A DNA stretch of 64,000 nucleotides, from contig WPIO01000130.1 in assembly GCA_009760855.2 (NCBI GenBank), forward strand, positions 242,501 to 306,500, in the 5' to 3' direction. This document shows, piece by piece, positions 1-9,939 of this stretch. The DNA comes from Cristatella mucedo (taxonomy: Eukaryota; Bryozoa; Phylactolaemata; Cristatellidae). Both the position numbers and the translations under genes were made by a program. The notes beneath the pieces were generated by a model. It had not been told where the DNA came from and searched no databases. It worked only from the letters and a program-made list of their open reading frames with translations. How positions within the stretch are numbered: position 1 is the stretch's first letter; every line of letters begins with the position of its first letter.

Positions 1-514
1 AACAACGAGCACGGGCGGTCGTACTGGATTGTCTGAAAAACCGCACCCGGACTTACAGCAATAGGGGCCGCGTTCGATAAAAACCAAGTCGGCGGCGGTA
101 AGCAATTGAACGTCTATTCACGAGTGCATTTTTATGGTCGATCAGCAGGGCTCCTTGGAGTTGAAGGTAGATCGTGGTCAGGTACGCACGGATTCGCAGA
201 GACGGCACGCGACCAAAGAAAACCCCAGGCTGTATGAGAGACTACATCTTCTGCTAGCTCTTTACCATGGGAAGGTAGAGGTCCAATCAGATTCCATGCT
301 TTCTTCGCCGAGATCTCAGTCGCTGGATCGGCCGAGAAACAGAGTACGTTTAGGCACTCTAAATACGGCACCAAAAAGTATTGAAAATTGGCACAGCACT
401 TAGCAGAGATTCAATTGAAAGCTGTCAGTCCCCAAAGATATGCCTCGAAAAACCCGAGGTGCCTATTGCCTATCAACATTCAGCAGTAAAAAAAATATCG
501 CTCATTTTGATTAC
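1..514. other. No recognised feature
   Basis: Only short overlapping open frames on both strands (for example 134-403 plus and 132-374 minus) are present. They resemble no family I know and have no convincing splice sites. The left edge cuts into whatever lies upstream. Confidence 0.5.
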
Positions 515-597
515 AACTTAAGAGAACTTACTCTGCATGTATCCAGATGGTTCACATACGCCGAGGGGCTCGATCCCATGACCTTGGTTCTCCGCCC
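515..597 (-). repeat. SINE family T2, partial, minus
   Basis: Read on the minus strand, this contains the tRNA-like promoter end (GGGATCGAGCCCC, a degenerate B box) and then a LINE-like tail ending in AAGTTCTCTTAAG. The A-box end of the SINE is missing. It abuts a plus-strand copy of the same family head to head. Confidence 0.55.
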
Positions 598-713
598 TGG
601 TTTGGCCCAGGGGTTAAGGTGCTCGCCTTTGATGACCGAGGTAAAGGTGGATGCATTCGATGACTGAGGTCTTGGTCTCAAGCCCTGCGGCATACTATGT
701 TCTCTTAAGATGC
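598..713 (+). repeat. SINE family T2, plus
   Basis: This has an A-box-like TGGCCCAGGGGTTAAGG near 603, a degenerate B box (GGTCTCAAGCCC near 683) and then GTTCTCTTAAG, which is the remains of the LINE-derived tail. The family recurs at 6572, 8975, 32205, 41095 and 46785, which is why I treat this as a SINE and not a tRNA gene. Confidence 0.6.
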
Positions 714-1361
714 CATGCGAATTTTCGGCGGTGAAAGTCGGCCCCTGACCCCTGGGCCGAACCAGCATTCATCGAGGACGCCGACCCGAGGGCTCCGACA
801 CGCATAGGCAAGCCAGACAGCCTTCACTTGCACAAGCAACTTTAGTGACTTCCAATCCAACGTCCACAAAGCGCGGCACAGCTGGGTCGGCCGGATGGGC
901 CGCAGCACTTCCGACATCAGTATTCCGACAGTATTCCGACACCAGTAGTGCCTACACGATCTGCCCGATCTGGTCAAGTCTATTTCCGATCTCGCCGTGA
1001 GAATTTTCACGTTCTTGGCCGCCTGTCCAGTTGCGACCGCGCGGCCGCGCATACGCACATCTCACCTTCCAGACAATCAACATCCCCGCCTGACAGACAC
1101 TAAGGGAGCCGCTGCCTCGTTTTGCCAGATGATTGTAAATAGGCCCAGAAGGCGCGGTCGGGGCTTTTGTACTATATTCGCAAAACATCGACTAACTCGT
1201 AAAGAAATTCTTTAACTCGTATATTATGCAGAGGACCCTCCTATGCCTAAATGCATTATGAGTATATTTGGAATTAGACAGAGCGTTCGTATGCACTTCT
1301 ATGCACAAGTGGGCATGCTTGTGAGGGTGTTTATGTGTGAGTAGATGGTGGAGAGGGAGGT

Positions 1362-1364
<3 letters not shown>
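714..1364. other. No recognised feature
   Basis: Moderately GC-rich DNA. The minus-strand open frames at 705-1058 and 952-1188 show no known domain and no supported splice structure. Confidence 0.5.

Positions 1365-1433
<69 letters not shown>
1365..1433. repeat. (GA)n microsatellite
   Basis: Almost uninterrupted GA dinucleotides, followed by a G-run. The long Ser/Leu open frames on the minus strand here are translations of this repeat and are not genes. Confidence 0.97.
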
Positions 1434-1439
<6 letters not shown>

Positions 1440-1523
1440 AGATGGGGGTAAGTAGAATAGATAAATAGGCAGGTAGACAAGAGAGAAGAGAGGAGGGAGA
1501 GAGAAAGAGAATGAGAGAGGGCG

Positions 1524-1644
<121 letters not shown>

Positions 1645-1980
1645 GTGAGTGAGTAAAAGAGGGAGAGAAGGAACGAGGTACATAGACAGACACAAAGAAG
1701 ATAGACGTGAGGGAGACAGAAAAGAGACAAGAAAGAGACAACAGAAGGGCAGAAGAGAGAGAAGAGGGCTATAAAAAGCAAAAGAGAAAGAGAAGAGAGG
1801 AGTGGGAGTCGGACGAGTGTCAAGAGAGACAAAAAGAGAGATTGAAGAGAGAGAGAGAGAGGGAGAAAGAGAGAGAGAGATGGTGAGAAGGAGAGAACAT
1901 TTCTGAATGTAATCTCACGATTAGACCACGACTCGCGATCAGCTGGGATCAAATGCCTGATCAGCTGGGCGCTTCCGGAT

Positions 1981-2407
1981 AATAATATTGCACTTGATTG
2001 CACTTGATAAAGCGCCCTCAGAGAACTTAATCTCTTTCTAGGCGCTTTACATTTGCTGCAAAGTGATACGCAATAGAATAGTAAGTAAAATCATGCTTGA
2101 AAAACAAACAAAATGAATAACATGGTTAGGGGTGACATGCACATGGTCAGCATGCAAATGTGGTTAGTGGCAGCATGAACAGTGTCAGCACGCATAAGCA
2201 CATCGAGGACGAATCACAAGGACCCACTAAATGCTGTCCTAAATAGGTATGTTTTTAAGTTTCTTTTAAATGTGGTCAGGTCAGGGGATGTTCTGATGCA
2301 GGTCGGGAGGGACTTCCAGGCTGTGGGAGGATACGAGCTAAATGCACGGTCTCCAAAGGATTTAAGGTTTGTACGAGGTATTTCTAGACTGTTGGATTAC
2401 GAAAAGC
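1981..2407 (-). mobile_element. LINE family 1 (L2/CR1-like), 3' end, minus
   Basis: On the minus strand this is the last part of the reverse transcriptase C-terminal region, the 3' UTR and the GCGCC-to-GGCGC tail hairpin, with the remains of an ATT tail at its left edge. It shares two UTR variants with the plus copy that begins at 2408 (CTGTTCATG where another copy has CTGTGCATG, and GACCATGTG where others have GACCCTGTG). The two copies meet near 2407. Confidence 0.85.
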
Positions 2408-3406
2408 AGTGGGAGACTCCAGTGTGTTGACGTGAATGGACAAAGATCATCTGAAGTACCTCTAAAATATGGAGTACCTCAGGGCTCTGTGCTAGGTCCG
2501 GTCCTTTTCACCGTTTGTACTCTCCCTCTCGCTGATGTGATTGCCAAGCACAATCTAGGCTTTCACTTCTATGCGGATGACACTCAGTTGCACCTTTGCT
2601 TTGATCCCTCCCAGCCTTCGAGCACCTCAAATTCTCTCAACTCACTTGCTGCATGCATTGATGACATCCGATCATGGATGGCAGCTAATTTTCTAAAACT
2701 AAACGATGATAAAACTAACTTACTAGTTATGGGCAAACCTAGTGTTATTCAGAAATTGGAAAGGCTGACTTTCAAAATTGGCTCTGCCAGCATATCTCCA
2801 GTTGCATCAGCTCGAAATCTAGGTGTCATATTCGAAAGCGACCTCTCATTAGACGACCATATCAGCTCCACAGTCAAATCTGCCTATTTTCAGCTTCATA
2901 AAATTGCTCAAATTCAGGCTTGTTTAGATAAGGATACCACGTCTAAGTTGGTCCATGCATTTGTGACATCTCGTCTCGACTTCTGCAACTCACTGCTTAC
3001 TGGTCTACCAGCATGTGCGATCAGGCGATTGCAGCTGGTGCAAAACTCTGCAGCTAGGCTTGTCTGTCGTGAGCGTTGCAGTTGCCACATTACTCCACTT
3101 CTTGCCGACCTGCACTGGCTACCAGTCAAGCAACGGATTGACTTCAAGGTTTTGTCGCTCACTTTTAGGTCCCTTCATTCTATGGCTCCAGCCTATCTCT
3201 CCGACATACTCCCCCATCAGGCCAAGCATCGTACCACCCGCTTTTCGGAATCCAACAGTCTAGAAATACCTCGTACAAACCTCAAATCCTTTGGAGACCG
3301 TGCATTTAGTTCGTATGCTCCCAAAGCCTGGAACTCCCTCCCGACCTTCGTCAGAACATCCCCTGACCTGACCGCATTTAAAAGGAACTTAAAAACACCT
3401 ATTTAG
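2408..3406 (+). pseudogene. LINE reverse transcriptase, truncated (open frame)
   Basis: About 330 residues remain of the LINE ORF2-type protein. Visible motifs are [13 protein letters not shown] (RT block 4/5), the catalytic FYADDTQ (YxDD-type, two of the three palm aspartates) and [15 protein letters not shown], followed by the thumb and C-terminal region to the stop. The first catalytic aspartate block ([11 protein letters not shown], seen in the copy at 29476) is missing, as are the endonuclease and any ORF1. The first residues of the apparent open frame (from 2369) come from the neighbouring inverted copy. Motif spelling and the ATT-tailed 3' end place it in the L2/CR1 group of LINEs by family knowledge. 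Confidence 0.9.
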
Positions 3407-3644
3407 GACAGCATTTAGTGGGTCCCTGTGATTCGTCCGTCACGTGCTTATGCGTGCTGACACTGTTCATGCTGCCACTAACCACATTTGCATGCTGACC
3501 ATGTGCATGTCACCCCTAACCATGTTATTCATTTTGTTTGTTTTTCAAGCATGATTTTACTTACCATTCAATTGCATTTCCCTTTGCAGCAAATGCAAAG
3601 CGCCTAGAAAGAGATTAAGTTCTCTGAGGGCGCTTTATCAAGTG

Positions 3645-3675
<31 letters not shown>
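2408..3675 (+). mobile_element. LINE family 1, 5'-truncated copy, plus
   Basis: This starts inside the reverse transcriptase coding region and runs through a 3' UTR (3407-3596), a conserved hairpin (3597-3636) and an (ATT)n tail to about 3675. No endonuclease domain is present. The element is dead on arrival in structure, although its remaining frame is open. Confidence 0.9.
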
Positions 3676-3677
<2 letters not shown>

Positions 3678-3689
3678 TACATTTGCATT

Positions 3690-4295
3690 GGGATGGCAAC
3701 TATCTAAAACTTGGCGATTGTAAGACCAACTCAATAGTTACGGCAGGTCTACTTTCATCCAAAAGTTGGAATATCACACATTCAAGATTGGTTCGCCTAG
3801 CATCACTATCGTGATGTCTTACAAAAATCAAGGCACGCTCTTTGAAAACTACTTGAACAGGACAAGCACATAGCCTTCACTGTCAAGTGAAGTTACTTTC
3901 AGTACTTTCAGCTATGGAACATAGTAAAAATTCAGTGCCTGCTTAGGCAAGAGTAAGCCAGCCAAACTAGGGCATTCATTTGTGTCATCACAAATCGAAC
4001 ACTGCAATAGCCTTTATTCAAGACTTCCGGCATGCTCCCTTAATTGCCTGCAACTGGTTAGGAACTCAGCAGTACGCCTGGTCAGTCATTCGACCTCCTA
4101 GCTCCTACTATGTGCTCTCGCACCACCGGGTCTTCGGCTTCCAGTTGTCTTGCCGTTTGCATGACTGTGTAAGCATGACACCTGCATTGCTTGGTTATTA
4201 CTTCTCCTGCAGCAAGCTGCAGAGCACCTGGATAGAGATTTGGTTCTCTTGGGGCACTACATATAAGACTTGTTATTATTGTTATTCTTATTAAG
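3690..4295 (+). mobile_element. LINE remnant, highly decayed, plus
   Basis: Scattered matches to the LINE family 1 coding order are visible (AGGGCATTCATTTGTGTCATC near 3970, then a CTGCAACTGGT stretch), ending in a tail of the AGCACCTGGATAGAGATT type with TTATTATTG. No frame is intact. The tail lies just beyond the MTFP1 stop codon on the other strand, so an MTFP1 3' UTR could run into it in antisense. Confidence 0.6.
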
Positions 4296-4352
4296 TCATA
4301 TAGACAAAAAAGAGATAGGCAAATATCGGCTGCAAACACCCTTGATGTGAGG

Positions 4353-4712
4353 TCATTCATCTCTCATGTTTGCTTCTGATTTTCTGGTTGACTCAGCCTT
4401 GAAGTAGCTGCGCAGAGTGGAGTCTAAGGTCCAGTCGACGAAGTGATCAATCGGTTTGACAATACAAGGTATAGCAGCAAGCCCAATGGCAGTCACACAC
4501 CACTTCCTCGTAAGTAATGGCACAGAAGGGGCAAGGCGTCGCAAGCCTAAGCCTGAAGCCCAGCACAGACGGTTGATTGTGAATCCAGGAATAATCACCG
4601 AGGCAAAGCCCTGCCATAGCATCGTGTCCAGCATGACCTCGGCAATTCTTCTTTTTCCCTGCTTGGTAATTTCCCCACGGTCAGTGTTGTCAGTGGCTGT
4701 ACGTTGTTTCTC
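4353..4712 (-). CDS. MTFP1: MTFP1 exon 3 (C-terminal half)
   Basis: The exon begins after the acceptor TTTGCAG at 4714-4713, in phase 0, and ends at the TGA at 4355-4353. It encodes 119 residues, including the conserved PGFTINR loop, the hydrophobic segment around [14 protein letters not shown] and the PID-FVD motif. The last 15 or so residues are a charged, unconserved tail. Confidence 0.92.
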   Translation of the reverse strand, partial: EKQRTATDNTDRGEITKQGKRRIAEVMLDTMLWQGFASVIIPGFTINRLCWASGLGLRRLAPSVPLLTRKWCVTAIGLAAIPCIVKPIDHFVDWTLDSTLRSYFKAESTRKSEANMRDE

Positions 4713-6878
4713 CTGCAAACCGAAATATGCACGACTAAGGCGTGGTGCCTGGCTGAAAAATGGCAGCTCTGTCCTTTGTTCTGTTCATCACTGCTTTTAG
4801 CCACTTGCCCTGAGCCTGGCATCGTTGCCCTTAGAAAAGACATCAGCAAACATGTACGCTATGGCAACACCATAGCTGGCACGCACGACCTTAACATTAA
4901 CCTGAGCCCGAAAGGCCTCGCCGACTTCGTTGGCATAACCTGCAACGAATGAAGGAAAAGCGATGCAAGGCAAAGCAAAGAACAGCATCCTTGCATGGAG
5001 CAATCAACACACGATGACAGTCAAAAAGTGTTCTGGGAGTATATGTGAGGCTTCAGCTGCTCGACATACCCAAGAGGACATACACAAAGTATAGTGCACA
5101 CAGCTTGCATCAAAGTACTAAATAATAATAATGCACTTGATAAAATAGGTTCTTAAATAGGTTAAATATTTCCTAAACAGGTTAAATATTTCCTAAATAG
5201 GTTAAATATTAGATATAATATTAATATTAAATATTAAAATTTCCTAAAATAGGTTCCCACGGCATCGCGACACTGCAAATAGCCAGCTTCCCCAATTGCG
5301 ACTACCATGGCAAGCTCGAAGTCATTGCAAATACATCAGGATGAATGGGAAGAGGAGAACAGACATTCCAGAAAACGCTACAAGCAGTGAACTATTGTGC
5401 CGTGGTTATGAGAAGTTGGGCCTACTTGATGTACAGCCTATAGCTGTGGGCATCACTCCAGACCCATCCGATGACAATTGGGGAACCAAAAATGCACTCG
5501 AGGAAAGTCTCATTCTTAACGTAAGCATAGGAAGCACAAGTCGGGGGTCTGCTTCCAAAAAGGCTAGCGGCAGTCAGTAATAAATGTCGGAGCTTCAGTC
5601 GATCGAGGGCAACTAAACAGGATTTTGAGGGATCTGCATTAAATTGTATAGGGAGCAGCAGCCTAACCAACGAAGCTAAGCATCGGGAGCTAATGCAGGT
5701 TGCTAAAATAGGCTGCACTGGTTTGTAGCTGAAACAGCCTAACCTCCCCCCCCCCTTAGGCAGACAGGATGCAGTCACTGATCAACTGATCATGTCAGAA
5801 CCGGATCTCGAGACATCGACGAGGCAAATGGTTGACCCCATTGCATAGCTACGTTTGCTGCCGTGCTATGTACAAGGACAGCACACCAGATGCTGTCAGG
5901 TGACTGGGAGTGGGTGGAGGGCAGCAAAACGATTGAACTCGCTGGAATACGGATATGCACACTTCGTGCTTAAATAAATAATAGATCCTAGCCGATTAAA
6001 CAGCCTCTTTTTGTATAGCAACAGAAAGGCCTTTACGGCTATCACCACCGCTTGCAGCAGCGATAAAGGATCGCCCACCACAGGAATCGAACCCACGACC
6101 TCGAGACCGAGGTCATGAAAGCAACCGCCTTACCTAGCTAGTGTGCCATCTCGGCTCATTGCCTTTCTATTACGGAACTAAACGGGTATTTGCAAATAAA
6201 AATGGATTAGAAGAGCCTTGAACTAGGAGAATGTGAAACGTGGCTTCCTCCAGTAAAGACACAGAAGAATGGCTGATTTGAAAAGGACACCGGCACGTTC
6301 GAGAGGGCAAAACACTATTAATTCACCAGGCTCGTCAAGAGCTTATGGACTAGCAGCTGGCTGCAATCGCTATTCTGGCTAGCTTCAACCCAGTTAGGGC
6401 TGTAGATGTTCCAGCAATTCTACAGCCCAATGTAAAGTGTTGACTCGCACCACTTTCAATCAAGTCACTTAGCAATGCTTGATTGGCAAAGAGTGACTGG
6501 CGGCAGCTCTGCTCACCCACAGAGCGCACCTTCCAATGCTACACAGCTGCTTTCTACGAACTGAGTCGAGGTTTCGTGTGGCCCAGAGGTAAGGGACTTG
6601 CCTTTAACAACGAAGGTCATGGGCCCCAGCCAGAGGCTTACTAATGTAAAGCAGCTGATGAGAGATTAAGTTGTCTTGGGGCGATAAACTAGTGATTCAT
6701 AGTTTTAAGGCTGCGTGGTATGTCAAGTCTTAGGTAGGGGGTTTTTAATGGTCCCCTTTGGTTAAAGCAAAGCCCTGATCTTTATTCCAAAAATGAGAAA
6801 GAAGTGATTGCAGTGAAGTGAAGTTTCTTGTGGTACAGTTCCTATGCAGTCAACAATAACCCTCTCTCTGCCTTTGAC

Positions 6879-6940
<62 letters not shown>

Positions 6941-9939
6941 CATATATATATACATATATATGTATATATATATATATACATATATATATTATGTAATGAT
7001 AATAATGAATGATAGGATGATTCTACCTCCTTCCTCTGCCTCTGTACATTTGCGGTGGATGTTCCTGTTCAGGTTGCATCTGTAAGAGCTTTGATATAAG
7101 CTCTAATAACGGGACAAATTTTCTGCCGTCTAACGTGTCTGTGCCACAAGTGCCTGTCATGACGGTGCCAGAGTGGCAGCAAGTGGCGGCGACGGCAGAT
7201 GAGCCACCTGCGTCGGCCTGCACCGTAGTGGCGTGTCAGGCGGCAGTTTTCGAGGCTTCGGAAGATAAGGCACTGGTCCGTTAAACGGCAATACGCGAGG
7301 TTGCGCACAAGAAGGTGCCAGTACACGGGACGGTATCCGAGACGGCGGCGGCCCACAAAACGGCCTGCCTGCCGACGACAGACGTCCGAGTGAAGGAAGA
7401 AGTGGTCGAGTTCAGTGATACGGCAAGCGCTGCTACATAGGTCTGTGCTGCGACTACGATGCCGGTTGGCCCTAATACGGAGCCGGTTAGTGTTGCCAAA
7501 GCTGCTATGTTGGCAAGAAGAGCCGGCGTTGTAGAAGCAGCCGTCAAGGCGACGGAGACTGCCGAAACCCGTGCGGCAAAGGGAGGAGGCATGCACCCAA
7601 CCACTGGTTGTGGGAGAAGGGTGCTGCCTATGCCACAGTGGTAGCTTAAAGCTGGTGGCCTACTCATCCAGCTGGTCACCAAAGGCCGTAGTTTGGTATG
7701 CCTCCTACGAGCAGGTGTCTCGTAGCCTCTAGAAGCCGGCCGATGCTCAGTCGGCCACTGTTGGGAACAGAGGATGTTGGGTCCACCTGGCTTATGCACC
7801 CACCGAGCTCTTTCGGTGGAGATAGCAGACCCACTTTCGGCAGTTGTTGCAAGCCGCGTGCTGGCCGTGCGGCCCGGTCCTGCGTTTCCGAAATAAACGG
7901 CATCTGCTTAAGCCGTCTCGATCTCTGCTCTACTGCCCGCACAAACATAACACGTGTATAACACCCCCAGAGAACTTAATTTCTTTGTAATAATAACAAC
8001 AATAATAATATTGCACTTGATAAAGCGCCCTCGGAGAACTTAATCTCTTTCTAGGCGCTTTACATTTGCTGCAAAGTGATACCCAATAGAATAGTAAGTA
8101 AAATCATGCTTGAAAAACAAACAAAATGAATAACATGGTTAGGGGTTACATGCACTGGGTCAGCATGCAAATGTGGTTAGTGGCAGCATGAACAGTGTCA
8201 GCACGCATAAGCACATCGAGGACGAATCACAAGGACCCACTAAATGCTGTCCTAAATAGGTATGTTTTTGTTTCTTTTAAATGTGGTCAGGTCAGGGGAT
8301 GTTCTGATGCAGGTCGAGAGGGAGTTACAGGCTGTGGGAGCATACGAGCTAAATGCACGGTCTCCAAAGAATTTAAGGTTTGTACGAGGTATTTCTAGAC
8401 TGTTGGATTCCGAAAAGCGAGTGGTACGATGCTTGGCCTGATGGGGTAGTATCTCTGAAAGATAGGCTGGAGCCATAGAATGAAGGGACCTAAAAGTGAG
8501 CGACAAAACCTTGAAGTCAATCCGTTGCTTGACTGGTAGCCAGTGCAGGTCGGCAAGAAGTGGAGTAATGTGGCAACTGCAACGCTCACGACAGACAAGC
8601 CTAGCTGCAGAGTTTTGCACCAGCTGCAATCGCCTGATCGCACATGCTGGTAGGCCAGTAAGCAGTGAGTTGCAGAAGTCGAGACGAGATGTCACGAATG
8701 CATGGACCAACTTGGACGTGGTATCCTTATCTAAACAAGCCCTAATTTTAGCAATGTTATGAAGCTGAAAATAGGCTGATTTGACTGTGCACTTTCCATA
8801 TGCTGTACATGCAGCACGGTCACATGGTTAGTATGTATGTATGTTAGTATGTATATTAGTATGGTATGCACAATGTCAACAAGAATAATAAGGTTAGAGG
8901 TGGCATGCACACGATCAGCATGCGAAGGCTGGTGTTCAAAGGATGACCATCCTGTATTCAATAACATAATAATAATATAATTCATTTATATAGCGCCCCA
9001 AGAGAAATTAATCTCTATTCAGGCGCTTCACATATGCCTCGGGGCTCGAGCCCACGACCTCAGTCAGACCTTGGTCGGGGCGAGCACATTAACCGCTAGA
9101 CCAAACCAGCTCGGCGATCAACTATCCGATCTCAGGATACGATCATGCTACACCCAAAACTACCAATAAATAGAGAAAAATTAATTGAATTCAGACCAAA
9201 AAACTCGATAAGCCGTGAGATAAGCCATACAGCAGGCGATATACAATTGCTTGCAGCAGAAGTCCAACCTCTCGCTGGGCTTAAGAACCATCGTTGTCGT
9301 TTTATGTTGCTATTTGCAAGTTGCACCCAATATTGGCTCCTTGCTGACGCTTAGATTATGTTTAAGGGTTTCAACAGCTACCAGCTTCCGGCGTTGCGTG
9401 CCACCGTCGCGCACGTGCACTATGTCGAGACTGACCTTGTGGCCGGAAATTCCAAGGGGGGAGAACACTACGGAGAATTCGTCCGCCATCCCCTAGCTAC
9501 GCGGAACGCCGACGGGATTCCTGCCGGCGGCCAAAGAGGACAGCAGCCACGAAAAAAACTTACACGCACGACTAGCACAGAAGGAAGCCTTGGAATGAGA
9601 GCCGGCGTATCCACGAGGAATCCAGGGGCAAAGGAGCGGCGCCGGTTCGGTCGCTACCCTAACTACAGTCACTCGCTGCTGCGCGACTTCGCAAAGAGGT
9701 CAGTTTGGCGAACATTTCTCATCAGGAACCAGTACTCGATAAAAGGGGCGATGGAGAAATGCGCACCGTACTACATGATTAATTAAGCTATACCTACTGG
9801 AATTCTGCACCGCCGTGGCGGCCGCGCGGTAGAAGAGGGAACGCTTACGCCACGTACCTAAAAGCCGAACCGGAGTGTCGCGCAGAACGTCAGTCTTTTT
9901 TTCTCGAAAGCTACTTCCGTCTACGGATTCCCCAGACAT
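4353..9939 (-). CDS. MTFP1: Mitochondrial fission process protein 1 (three exons)
   Basis: Exons 9939-9858, 4939-4809 and 4712-4353 join in phase (1, then 0) to 190 residues, slightly longer than the roughly 166-residue vertebrate protein. Family knowledge: MTFP1/MTP18 is a multi-pass inner mitochondrial membrane protein that promotes fission. Diagnostic stretches are [19 protein letters not shown], then [13 protein letters not shown], then [20 protein letters not shown], and finally [19 protein letters not shown]. The start ATG at 9939 gives the short hydrophilic N-terminus the family has. Intron 1 (4.9 kb) holds SINEs, a LINE and (TA)n. Intron 2 is only 96 bases and has a GC donor. No frame damage is seen, so this is probably a working gene and not a retrocopy. 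Confidence 0.93.
4713..4808 (-). other. GC-AG intron of MTFP1 (96 bases)
   Basis: The donor reads AGG|GCAAGT (intron starts at 4808) and the acceptor reads TTTGCAG (ends at 4713). Only this pair keeps phase 0 between the residues ARLR and EKQR. The nearby GT (GCAA|GTGGCT) would break the frame. GCAAGT is the standard context for natural GC-AG introns. Confidence 0.8.
4809..4939 (-). CDS. MTFP1: MTFP1 exon 2
   Basis: The acceptor GTTGCAG ends at 4940. The exon enters in phase 1, completing the glycine codon split with exon 1, and encodes [10 protein letters not shown] through NDARLR. This holds the first part of the conserved family domain, including one predicted membrane segment ([15 protein letters not shown]). 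Confidence 0.92.
5118..5260. repeat. LINE tail scrap plus AT-rich minisatellite
   Basis: An ATT-tail plus GCACTTGATAAA (minus-strand LINE tail, about 20 bases) runs into three or four imperfect copies of a roughly 20-base unit, AATAGGTTAAATATTTCCTA, between about 5140 and 5215. A decayed AT-rich stretch follows, with one more TAGGTT copy near 5250. Confidence 0.7.
5296..5960. other. MTFP1 intron, no recognised feature
   Basis: Short open frames on both strands (5296-5580 plus, 5422-5778 minus) have no known domain. A C-run occurs near 5745. Confidence 0.4.
5971..6160 (-). repeat. SINE family T1, near full length, minus
   Basis: On the minus strand the order is an A-box-like TGGCACACTAGCTAGG, then GGTCGTGGGTTCGATTCC (the B box GGTTCGATTCC is a perfect match to the polymerase III consensus). 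Next come a body with GGGCGATCCTTTATCGC, a conserved AAAGGCCTTTCTGTTGCTATA and an A/T tail. This is one of the best preserved copies of the family in the window. Confidence 0.85.
6572..6700 (+). repeat. SINE family T2, decayed, plus
   Basis: GTGTGGCCCAGAGGTAAGG (A-box end) is followed by GGTCATGGGCCCCAG in the B-box position and a tail reading GATGAGAGATTAAGTTGTCT then TGGGGCG. The order matches the other T2 copies, but many bases differ. Confidence 0.55.
6882..6989. repeat. (TA)n microsatellite
   Basis: About 108 bases of TA with several CATA interruptions, inside MTFP1 intron 1. Confidence 0.95.
7028..7645 (+). pseudogene. Unidentified coding-like segment with two stops
   Basis: One plus-strand frame reads through about 200 codons rich in Ala, Val, Thr and Glu. 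It is broken by a TAA near 7281 and a TAG near 7438 and ends at TAG 7644. It contains stretches such as [19 protein letters not shown] and [18 protein letters not shown]. The opposite strand also has a 172-codon open frame (7281-7799), so the strand is uncertain. GC content is well above that of the flanks. I do not recognise a family. It could be a decayed gag-like or other element gene lying in MTFP1 intron 1. Confidence 0.3.
7955..8790 (-). mobile_element. LINE family 1, minus, inserted beside an older LINE tail
   Basis: 7962-7985 is a scrap of a LINE tail (CAGAGAACTTAATTTCTTTG). A complete tail with ATT repeats then starts near 7985, and the 3' UTR and reverse transcriptase C-terminal region follow up to about 8790. 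A 152-codon open frame (8710-8252) covers the last part of the protein. The copy is strongly 5' truncated: the palm domain with YADD is absent. Confidence 0.88.
8975..9115 (-). repeat. SINE family T2, good copy, minus
   Basis: On the minus strand the order is TTTGGTCTAGCGGTTAATG (A-box end), then GAGGTCGTGGGCTCGAGCCCC (B box), CATATGTGAAGCGCC, TGAATAGAGATTAATTTCTC, TTGGGGCGCTATATAAATG and AT-rich repeats. The second half closely resembles the LINE family 1 tail hairpin. Confidence 0.8.
9340..9786 (+). other. CpG-rich DNA with an unassigned 142-codon frame
   Basis: An ATG-initiated plus-strand frame (9358-9786) is open for 142 codons, but no domain is recognisable. It sits inside MTFP1 intron 1, on the opposite strand and next to exon 1. 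High GC near a promoter can leave such frames open by chance, so I do not call it a gene. Confidence 0.25.
9858..9939 (-). CDS. MTFP1: MTFP1 exon 1 with start codon
   Basis: The ATG is at 9939-9937. The exon encodes 27 residues plus one base ([10 protein letters not shown]...RDTPVRLLG) and ends at a strong donor, TTAG|GTACGT. The RDTPVR motif is the family's conserved N-terminal block and confirms the frame. Confidence 0.9.

Noticed and set aside
2182-2430. 82-codon plus-strand frame as a gene
   Set aside because: It is the antisense of the LINE 3' region. The same start ([14 protein letters not shown]) recurs at 8195, antisense to another LINE copy.
1981-3675. Twin-priming inversion of a single LINE
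   Set aside because: Both arms contain the 3' UTR and tail. Twin priming would invert only the upstream part.
9358-9786. 142-codon ATG-initiated plus-strand frame as a gene
   Set aside because: No domain, no splice partner, and it lies antisense in CpG-rich DNA beside MTFP1 exon 1.
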